Shown: one piece after another, positions 58,701 to 64,000 of the stretch
How positions within the stretch are numbered: the stretch's first letter is position 1
Layout of the letters: each line of letters begins with the position of its first letter
DNA from: Luteibacter sp. dw_328
GTDB taxonomy: Bacteria > Pseudomonadota > Gammaproteobacteria > Xanthomonadales > Rhodanobacteraceae
NCBI RefSeq assembly: GCF_018449605.1
Contig: NZ_JAAVUW010000005.1
Span: forward strand, 1 to 64,000
Direction: 5' to 3'
DNA: 64,000 bases
Notes under the pieces: model-generated
The model's input: the letters and a program-made list of their open reading frames with translations, nothing else
Databases searched by the model: none
Told to the model about the DNA's origin: nothing
Program-made: the position numbers and the translations under genes

Positions 58701-58752
58701 GCGGCGGCGGCGCCACTTCATTTCGTTTGCGCTTGTCGTCCGGTTGATGCAT
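55741..58752 (-). CDS. SNF2-family DEAD/DEAH-box helicase
   Basis: A 1003-residue SWI2/SNF2 ATPase. The N-terminal ~530 residues carry no recognised zinc or SWIM motif. The helicase core has motif I [10 protein letters not shown] (about 557-566), DEAQ (about 660-663), [17 protein letters not shown] and the C-terminal lobe [12 protein letters not shown] ... [22 protein letters not shown] ... DRAHRIGQ. Such proteins translocate on DNA and remodel protein-DNA complexes, for example in transcription or repair. The specific role is unknown. The ATG at 58752 is followed by a charged start ([11 protein letters not shown]). The toxin-antitoxin pair lies just downstream. Confidence 0.9.
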   Translation of the reverse strand: [1003 protein letters not shown]

Positions 58753-58873
58753 CCGTATCGATCCCGCCCGCACGATCAAAACAGGAAGCTTAGCAAAGGC
58801 AGCAGAACGTGCCCGTAAGACTTTTTTCCTGAGGATCGCCCCGGTTCAGCGAAGCGGGAGAAGCGCCGCGGCC

Positions 58874-59911
58874 TTAGCCGCGACGGTTGGCGAACAAGTC
58901 GACGGGATACTCGGGCTTTTGCTCGCGCCCCATCAGGGTGCGCAGGCCCTGGACGGGAGTCACTTCGCCGTGCAGGACGGAGCGGACGGCCGCCGCAATG
59001 GGCAGATCCAGCCCATGGAACCCAGCCAGGCGGGCTACTTCGTCCGCCGTGACCACGCTTTCGACGACCTGGCCGATCTCACGTACCGCGTCCTCGAGCG
59101 ATATGCCACGACCGAGCGCAAGGCCCAGGCGACGATTGCGCGAGAGGTCGCCGGTGCAGGTGAGCACCAGGTCACCCAGGCCGGCCAGACCCATCAGGGT
59201 CTCGGCACGGGCACCGAGCGCCACGCCCAGACGAAGCATCTCGTTCATGCCGCGGGTGATCAGGCCGGCGCGTGCATTGAGTCCGAGCTCCATGCCATCG
59301 GCCACGCCGGTGGCCACGGCCAGCACATTCTTCATCGCACCGCCCAGCTCGGCTCCCAGGATGTCGTTGCCCGTGTAGGCGCGGAAATCCGGGGCGTGCA
59401 ACAGCACGGCCAGTTCTTTGCCAAAGGCGTCGTCCGTCGCGTGTACCGTGACAGCACTGGGCAGGCCGGCGGCTACTTCCCGGGCGAACGACGGCCCGGT
59501 GATGACGGCCGCCGGTCGCCCGGGCAGCTTCTCATTCACCAGTTCATGCAGGAACCGACCGGTACCGGTCTCGAAACCCTTGGTAGCCCACGAGATTTTT
59601 GTGCCCGGGTCGAGCATCGGCACGATTTCGTCGAGCATCGACGCGAAGGCGTGACTCGGCACGACGATGAGGACGATGCCCACGCCGCGCAGGATCGTCG
59701 CCAGGTCAGCTTCGTAACTGAGCTCGGTCGGCAGATCGAGGTCCGGCAGGTAGCGCAGGTTACGGCGCGACGCGGCCATGGCCGCGAGCGCGTCGGCATC
59801 GCGCCCCCACAACCGCGTGGGGACGTCGTTGCGCGCCAGCAGCGCGGCCAGCGCGGTGCCCCAGGAACCGGCGCCGAGGACGGCGACGGTGGGTCGGGAG
59901 ACGGAGGTCAT
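58874..59911 (-). CDS. gpsA: NAD(P)+-dependent glycerol-3-phosphate dehydrogenase
   Basis: The 345-residue enzyme has the nucleotide-binding motif [16 protein letters not shown] (about 9-24), the substrate signature [10 protein letters not shown] and the catalytic lysine region [17 protein letters not shown]. It makes sn-glycerol 3-phosphate from dihydroxyacetone phosphate for phospholipids. The ATG at 59911 (or the GTG directly before it) starts within a few bases of the secB stop, the conserved secB-gpsA order. Confidence 0.95.
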   Translation of the reverse strand: MTSVSRPTVAVLGAGSWGTALAALLARNDVPTRLWGRDADALAAMAASRRNLRYLPDLDLPTELSYEADLATILRGVGIVLIVVPSHAFASMLDEIVPMLDPGTKISWATKGFETGTGRFLHELVNEKLPGRPAAVITGPSFAREVAAGLPSAVTVHATDDAFGKELAVLLHAPDFRAYTGNDILGAELGGAMKNVLAVATGVADGMELGLNARAGLITRGMNEMLRLGVALGARAETLMGLAGLGDLVLTCTGDLSRNRRLGLALGRGISLEDAVREIGQVVESVVTADEVARLAGFHGLDLPIAAAVRSVLHGEVTPVQGLRTLMGREQKPEYPVDLFANRRG

Positions 59912-59914
59912 CAC

Positions 59915-60406
59915 TCAGCTGTTGAGCGTATGGGCCCCGGCGCCCTCGACCTGCTGACGCTGCTGCTCGGCGTAGAGGGCGTCGAAATTGATCGGCTGGA
60001 GCAGGAACGGCGGGAAGCCGCCTTCCTGGATCATGGCGGAGACCATCTGGCGGGCGTACGGGAACAGCAGGTTCGGGCAGTACGAACCCAGAATGCCGTC
60101 ACGATCTTCGCTGGTGAAACCGCCGATGCCGAAGATGCCGGCCTGATGCACTTCGGCGAGATACGCGGTGCGCTCGCCCAGGTTGCAGGTAAGCGTGAGG
60201 CTGAGGACCACTTCGAACTGCTCGTTGCCGAGGTCGACGGCCTTGTGGCCCAGATTGAGCTGGACCTGCGGCTGGGCCTCGGTCTCGCCCATCTCCTGGA
60301 AGACCTGGGGCGCGTTCGGCGCTTCGAAGGAAGCGTCCTTCACGTAGATCTTCTGCAGGACGAGCTGCGGCTGGCCGGCCTGGCCGTTGGGGGTGATGTC
60401 TGCCAT
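59915..60406 (-). CDS. secB: Protein-export chaperone SecB
   Basis: The 163-residue chaperone has the typical core [19 protein letters not shown], the [10 protein letters not shown] strand and the conserved [36 protein letters not shown]. It keeps precursors unfolded and delivers them to SecA. The ATG at 60406 has GAGG 8 bases upstream. It is co-transcribed with gpsA and divergent from rpmB. Confidence 0.96.
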   Translation of the reverse strand: MADITPNGQAGQPQLVLQKIYVKDASFEAPNAPQVFQEMGETEAQPQVQLNLGHKAVDLGNEQFEVVLSLTLTCNLGERTAYLAEVHQAGIFGIGGFTSEDRDGILGSYCPNLLFPYARQMVSAMIQEGGFPPFLLQPINFDALYAEQQRQQVEGAGAHTLNS

Positions 60407-60710
60407 TGCGTGTTCCTCGGAAAGGCGTCTTGTAGGCGGCTTCGTGCGGAGGCACGAAAGCGGAGATTGTTTCACACAACCCCCGGCGCCGCACAGTCCG
60501 GCTTGCGTGAACACGTGGAATTCTGAGAGAATGCCCGGCTTCCCTATGCCGACCCGATTCGTCGGGCAGGTCCGTCACGCGATGCGGGCCTCAAGCGGCG
60601 GGAACGCTCCACCCCCTCCAGCCATCGCGTGGCGCCCCGTATTCATGGGTCGTGGCTGGGCCGATGCCGTCCTGGCCAAAGGGCGGTCAAATTATCTAAA
60701 GGAGGTCGCC
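60407..60710. other. Divergent region between secB and rpmB
   Basis: A 304-base region holding the secB and rpmB promoters, with no supported gene. A rpmB promoter candidate is TTGCGT (60503-60508), 18 bases, GAGAAT (60527-60532), giving a leader of about 170 bases. The leader contains several short inverted repeats (for example CCGACCCGATTCGTCGGGCAGG) and may have a regulatory role. Confidence 0.4.
60503..60532 (+). promoter_or_regulatory. Candidate rpmBG promoter
   Basis: TTGCGT and GAGAAT are separated by 18 bases in the only AT-richer part of the secB-rpmB gap, pointing towards rpmB. Confidence 0.35.
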
Positions 60711-60947
60711 ATGGCCCGTAGATGCCAAGTCACCAATAAGGGTGTGCAGACCGGTAACAACGTCTCGCACGCAAACAACCGCACCCGTCGCCGCTGGCTG
60801 CCGAACCTGCACGAGCGTCGTTTCTGGGTCGCCAGCGAGAACCGCTGGATCAAGCTGCGCATCTCGAACCACGCGCTGCGCACGATCGACAAGAACGGCA
60901 TCGACGCCGTGCTCGCCGACCTCCGTTCCCGTGGCGAAAAGATCTAA
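60711..60947 (+). CDS. rpmB: 50S ribosomal protein L28
   Basis: The 78-residue basic protein begins [20 protein letters not shown] and ends LRSRGEKI, the full-length bacterial L28. It is part of the large ribosomal subunit near the tRNA exit region. A perfect AAAGGAGG ribosome-binding site precedes the ATG at 60711. It is followed 11 bases later by rpmG, the conserved L28-L33 operon. Confidence 0.98.
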   Translation: MARRCQVTNKGVQTGNNVSHANNRTRRRWLPNLHERRFWVASENRWIKLRISNHALRTIDKNGIDAVLADLRSRGEKI

Positions 60948-60958
60948 GGAGATCGAAC

Positions 60959-61123
60959 ATGGCTGGTAAGCGTGATAAGCATCGCCTGATTTCCACCGCG
61001 GGAACCGGGCACTTCTATACGACGGACAAGAACAAGAAGAACACGCCGGAAAAGATGGTGTTCATGAAGTACGACCCCGTCATCCGGAAGCATGTCGAAT
61101 ATAAGGAAGGCAAGATCAAGTAA
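60959..61123 (+). CDS. rpmG: 50S ribosomal protein L33
   Basis: The 54-residue protein reads [20 protein letters not shown], then [13 protein letters not shown], and ends [10 protein letters not shown]. This is the zinc-free (C-minus) form of L33, without the CxxC pairs, as in E. coli. AAGGAG lies 8 bases before the ATG at 60959. An intrinsic terminator follows 29 bases after the stop. Confidence 0.97.
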   Translation: MAGKRDKHRLISTAGTGHFYTTDKNKKNTPEKMVFMKYDPVIRKHVEYKEGKIK

Positions 61124-61152
61124 GAGCGCCTCGCGCCTTGCAGATCTTCAGG

Positions 61153-61177
61153 AAACCCGCCGCAAGGCGGGTTTTTT
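61153..61177 (+). terminator. Intrinsic terminator of rpmBG
   Basis: AAACCCGCC / GGCGGGTTT stem with a GCAA tetraloop and a run of six T residues, just after rpmG. Confidence 0.93.
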
Positions 61178-61230
61178 GTTGTCTGCGAGAATCTCGCTTC
61201 GCGAGTGCCTGGTATCAGCGGCTTACGCCG

Positions 61231-61300
61231 AGGCGGGCGCGGGCGGGCGGGCGCGGGCGGGCGCGGGCGGCGCGGGCGGCACGGGGCGCGGCGGCGAGGC
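61231..61300 (+). repeat. G-rich tandem tract (GGGCGCGGGCGGGC units)
   Basis: About 70 bases of imperfect tandem repeats made of GGGC and GCGGGC. At least eight runs of three or more G residues on the plus strand make G-quadruplex formation possible. It lies immediately before element A and is probably hard to assemble and copy exactly. Confidence 0.7.
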
Positions 61301-61301
61301 G

Positions 61302-61445
61302 CAGAGCCTTCGGTGCCCACCCTCGCTGCTCAGACACGTCCTCCGCGTTTCGTACCGGAAAGGCCGCTGCGCGGCCGTGTACTTATTTGGCCTACGGCCG
61401 CTCCACTTGTGCGGAACTCGCCTCGAGGGTGGGCACCGAAGGCTC
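61302..61445 (+). repeat. Element A: ~144-bp repeat with perfect terminal inverted repeats
   Basis: The ends (61302-61324 and 61423-61445) are exact 23-bp inverted repeats containing TTCGGTGCCCACCCTCG. The interior holds a hairpin GGCCGC-TGC-GCGGCC and a conserved stretch CTACGGCCGCTCCACTTG. The same interior occurs in element B in the opposite orientation. No open frame in it resembles a transposase. Confidence 0.85.
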
Positions 61446-61473
61446 TTCCCATCCCTGAGGTTCGTGTGGGTCG

Positions 61474-61497
61474 AGCCGAAGCAACGCTGCTTCGGCT
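61474..61497. repeat. Perfect 10-bp hairpin between elements A and B
   Basis: AGCCGAAGCA and TGCTTCGGCT are separated by ACGC. It is not followed by a T-run. It lies in the 243-bp segment between the two inverted elements, which has no recognised gene. Confidence 0.7.
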
Positions 61498-61688
61498 GCT
61501 GGTTCGTCGCCGTCGCCAGACGGTCAACCCTGGCGCGCTGGTCGCGATCGGCCGCGCGAGCTGGCGCAGCGGCGAGGAAGGCGCTCACCGAGCCGGAGCG
61601 TCCGTACCAGCACGCCCGCCGTAACGGTCCGCTTGGGCGGCCACATCCACACCAACGGCTCTCCTTCCCGCTGACCGTCGCGTCGTGA

Positions 61689-61830
61689 GAGACCTTGGTG
61701 TCCACCCTCGAGGCGAGTTCCGCACAAGTGGAGCGGCCGTAGGCCAGTAGGTACATGGGCCGCGTGAGCGGCCTTTCCTTGTCGAACGCGGAGGACGTGT
61801 CTGAGCAGCGAGGGTGGACACCAAGGTCTC
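61689..61830 (-). repeat. Element B: inverted copy of element A with a compensated stem
   Basis: The ends (61689-61710 and 61809-61830) are exact 22-bp inverted repeats containing TTGGTGTCCACCCTCG. The interior matches element A read on the opposite strand, including GGCCGC-TCAC-GCGGCC. The stem differs from that of element A at four aligned positions, and each change is matched on the other arm. Confidence 0.85.
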
Positions 61831-61893
61831 CCCGCGAGACGCCCAAGTGTACGAAGCGACGGCGAAGCCGAGCCCGCGAGGTGCGAGATGAAC

Positions 61894-61924
61894 CAAAAAA
61901 AGGCCCGCCAGTGGCGGGCCTTTT
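61894..61924. terminator. Bidirectional terminator, mainly for the desaturase
   Basis: AAGGCCCGCCA / TGGCGGGCCTT stem flanked by seven A residues on the left and four T residues on the right. On the minus strand it ends with seven T residues after the desaturase gene. Confidence 0.9.
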
Positions 61925-61945
61925 GTCTACCTGCGAGCGAACCGC

Positions 61946-63139
61946 TTACGCGCCCACCGCCGAGTATCCCTTCAATCTTTCAGCAAACTGCTGCAGCGAG
62001 CGAATCCCGCTTTGTTCCGCTTCGACAATCCACTGTTGGAGCGACTTCAGCGCCTTATCCGCGCCACGCTCTTCCATCAGCGCCACCAGACGGGCGCGGA
62101 ACTCGCACACCGTGGTCAGCGTCGGGCGATTGGCCAGCGCGGCATGCATGCGCTCGCGGGCATCGTTGTCCAGCCAGCGGCCGCCATCGGCCAGTGCACG
62201 GCGCACGCGACGCGGCACGGCTTTCACGCTGTCCCCCGCCTGACTGACTTCTTCGCGCATGGTCGGCAGGATCACGTTGCGGTAGTAGTCGGTCGTGGCC
62301 TGGAAGCGCAGCGCCAGCACACCCTTGAGGGTCTCGGCGTCCGGCAGGTGCACGTTAGGACGGATATTGAGGGTCGGTGCGACGCGCAGCACCTTGGCGA
62401 GGCCTACGGCGCGGAGAGTGCAGATAGCGGCCCAGCCAATGTCGAACTCCCACTTGCGCAGTGCGAACTTCGCCGAGCTCGGGAAAGCATGGTGGTTGTT
62501 GTGCAACTCTTCGCCGCCGATCCAGAAACCCCAGGGCGAGATGTTCGTCGCCGTGTCCGAGCTCTCGAAGTTGCGGTAGCCCCACCAATGGCCGATGCCG
62601 TTGACGAAGCCAGCGGCCCAGAACGGGATCCAGATCATCTGGATGGCCCAGATCGCCAGGCCGACCACGCCGAACAGCGACACGTTGATGATCGCCATCA
62701 AGGTCGGGCCCCAGTACGGGTGGCTGCCGAACAGCTTGCGCTCGAACCAGTCGTCAGGCGTGCCGCGACCGTACTTCTCCATGTCGGCCTTGTTGTAGCT
62801 GGCCTCACGGTAGAGGGCGACGCCGTCGAAGAAGACCTTCTTGATCCCGAACACCTGCGGGCTATGCGGATCTTCCTCGGTCTCGACCTTGGCGTGGTGC
62901 TTGCGATGGATAGCGACCCACTCGCGCACGACCATGCCCGTCGTCAGCCAGCCCCAGAAACGGAAGAAGCCGTTGAGGGTCCAGTGGAAATCCACGCCGC
63001 GATGGGTCGCGCTCCGGTGGTAATACAGGGTCACCGTGAAAATGGTGAGCTGCGTCAGCACGAGCAGATAGACCACCATTTCGCCCCAGCTTGCGCGGGA
63101 GAGACCGTTGGCCAGGAAATCGAGCAGGGTGTCGAGCAT
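61946..63139 (-). CDS. Acyl-CoA/acyl-lipid desaturase (delta-9 type)
   Basis: The 397-residue membrane di-iron desaturase has the three histidine boxes HRSATH (41-46), HRKHH (78-82) and HNNHH (213-217). They are separated by membrane segments such as VVYLLVLTQLTIFTVTLYY and SLFGVVGLAIWAIQMIW. It introduces a cis double bond into saturated acyl chains with oxygen and an electron donor. The C-terminal ~130 residues form a helical cytosolic tail, longer than in many bacterial homologues. A good intrinsic terminator follows. Confidence 0.9.
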   Translation of the reverse strand: MLDTLLDFLANGLSRASWGEMVVYLLVLTQLTIFTVTLYYHRSATHRGVDFHWTLNGFFRFWGWLTTGMVVREWVAIHRKHHAKVETEEDPHSPQVFGIKKVFFDGVALYREASYNKADMEKYGRGTPDDWFERKLFGSHPYWGPTLMAIINVSLFGVVGLAIWAIQMIWIPFWAAGFVNGIGHWWGYRNFESSDTATNISPWGFWIGGEELHNNHHAFPSSAKFALRKWEFDIGWAAICTLRAVGLAKVLRVAPTLNIRPNVHLPDAETLKGVLALRFQATTDYYRNVILPTMREEVSQAGDSVKAVPRRVRRALADGGRWLDNDARERMHAALANRPTLTTVCEFRARLVALMEERGADKALKSLQQWIVEAEQSGIRSLQQFAERLKGYSAVGA

Positions 63140-63381
63140 TTAGTCGGTACCGCGCGGGGAGTGAAGGGAAAGTACAAGTGTATATCGGCAGTCTAACCGC
63201 CTGTTTCCATACCCACCAGCACGTTCTTCGGCGAAATGTGAAGCCGGCGGTTGTGGGAAACGGAGCCGTTTGCGCACAATCGCGCCATGAGATTCCTCCC
63301 CGTCGTTCAGAAGCCACCCCTCGCGCCCGCACGTTGGGCACGGAATCCTGCAAATAGCCCGCCGTTCGGCGACGTAGGCGC

Positions 63382-64000
63382 ATGACCGACCTTCCGCTCC
63401 TGAACGTGGCGGGTCTCTCCCGTCGCCGCGCCGGCCGCGCAGCCGTGACCGACCTTTCGTTTTCCCTGAACCGTGGTGAAGTCCTCGGCCTGCTAGGGGT
63501 CAATGGCGCCGGGAAATCCACCACGTTGTCGATGCTCGCAGGCGCGCTCCGCCCGGAAGCGGGAAGCATCACCCTGGACGGTCGCGATTTCGTGACGCAT
63601 CCCGGCATTGCCCGCTCCCTGGTCGGCTGGCTGCCCGAGGCTGCGCCCCTGTGGCCCGAACTGTCAGTGGAGGAACATCTCCTGGCCTTTGCCCGCCTCC
63701 GCGGCTTTTCCCGCACGGCGGCCCGAAAGTCTGCCGATGCGATGATCGTCCGCCTCCAGCTGGGCGACCTGCGGCGACGCCTCGCAGGGGTTCTCTCCCA
63801 GGGCCAGCGGCAGCGCCTCGGCGTGGCCTGCGCCCTGGTCCACGATCCGGCACTGATCATCCTCGACGAACCCGCCAACGCGCTGGACCCTGTTCAGACC
63901 GGCGAATTGCGCAAGCTGGTTCGCGAGCGGGCGGCAGCCGGGGCGGCGGTGATCCTTTCGACCCACGTACTCGGTGAAGTCGTCGCTGTGTGCGACCGGG
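63382..64000 (+). CDS. ABC transporter ATP-binding protein, partial (GldA/NosF type)
   Basis: The gene runs off the right edge after 206 codons. It shows Walker A LLGVNGAGKSTTL (about 36-48), signature LSQGQRQRLGVACAL, Walker B LIILDEPANALDPVQ and the switch His in ILSTHVLGEV. This group (CcmA/GldA/NosF-like) powers export or lipoprotein/gliding-type ABC complexes whose permease gene usually follows. That part is outside the window. The ATG at 63382 starts at the family's usual position. Confidence 0.9.
   Translation, partial: MTDLPLLNVAGLSRRRAGRAAVTDLSFSLNRGEVLGLLGVNGAGKSTTLSMLAGALRPEAGSITLDGRDFVTHPGIARSLVGWLPEAAPLWPELSVEEHLLAFARLRGFSRTAARKSADAMIVRLQLGDLRRRLAGVLSQGQRQRLGVACALVHDPALIILDEPANALDPVQTGELRKLVRERAAAGAAVILSTHVLGEVVAVCDR

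Noticed and set aside
61092-61896. Several open frames over elements A and B, on both strands
   Set aside because: They span the terminator, G-rich tract and inverted repeats, share no protein family, and arise because both strands lack stops in this GC-rich DNA.
62862-63878. A 338-codon minus-strand frame from the desaturase into the ABC gene
   Set aside because: It overlaps the histidine-box region of the desaturase in another frame and is antisense to the ABC ATPase.

Overview
The window is chromosomal DNA from a high-GC gammaproteobacterium. It looks like a member of the Xanthomonadales, most likely a Rhodanobacteraceae of the Luteibacter/Dyella type. This is inferred from gene content (an Oar-like TonB receptor, a membrane-anchored ankyrin protein beside a KefC antiporter, a stand-alone UgpC/MalK ATPase beside glk, rhlB/trxA/rho synteny) and from a dispersed family of GTAG-headed REP elements. 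No rRNA, tRNA, CRISPR array, prophage or complete insertion sequence was recognised.

Layout. 1-11.3 kb: end of a TonB-dependent receptor, then housekeeping and transport genes (EamA exporter, AMP nucleosidase, DegV, DUF4124, GNAT, SDR, ABC ATPase, a small lipoprotein, SppA, MATE exporter, DUF3667). 11.3-16.4 kb: a DnaA-box cluster, priA, transaldolase and an aldehyde dehydrogenase. 16.5-25.5 kb (minus strand): rpoH with a likely sigma-E promoter, followed by a two-component system and an RND tripartite pump. 26.1-29.4 kb: ftsE, ftsX, a double-receiver regulator and ung as one overlapping unit. 29.6-34.3 kb: rhlB, trxA and rho, with long disordered extensions on RhlB and Rho. 34.3-39.8 kb: an AT-richer DUF3800 gene with a possible small RNA at its 3' end, glutamate-cysteine ligase, a UPF0149 protein, FadL and YcgL. 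39.9-45.1 kb: a 1141-residue ankyrin membrane protein and a KefC antiporter. 45.3-52.7 kb: a Fur-type heme uptake operon hmuRSTUV followed by hemB. 52.7-55.1 kb: ugpC and glk around a LacI-type operator. 55.0-58.8 kb: a RelE/HigB-type toxin-antitoxin pair with an unusual overlap and a SNF2 helicase. 58.9-63.1 kb: gpsA, secB, rpmB, rpmG, a structured repeat region and a fatty acid desaturase. The window ends inside an ABC ATPase gene.

The most unusual region is 61.2-61.9 kb. It holds two inverted copies of a ~143-bp element. Each copy is bounded by a perfect 22-23-bp terminal inverted repeat. The stems of the two copies differ at four aligned positions, and every difference is compensated on the opposite arm, which is the signature of a selected hairpin. 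Other points of note are a REP pair lying in frame inside the signal-peptide region of the heme-binding protein HmuT, REPs packed against stop codons across the window, a toxin frame that runs into its antitoxin gene, and a pseudo-receiver regulator co-transcribed with ftsEX.
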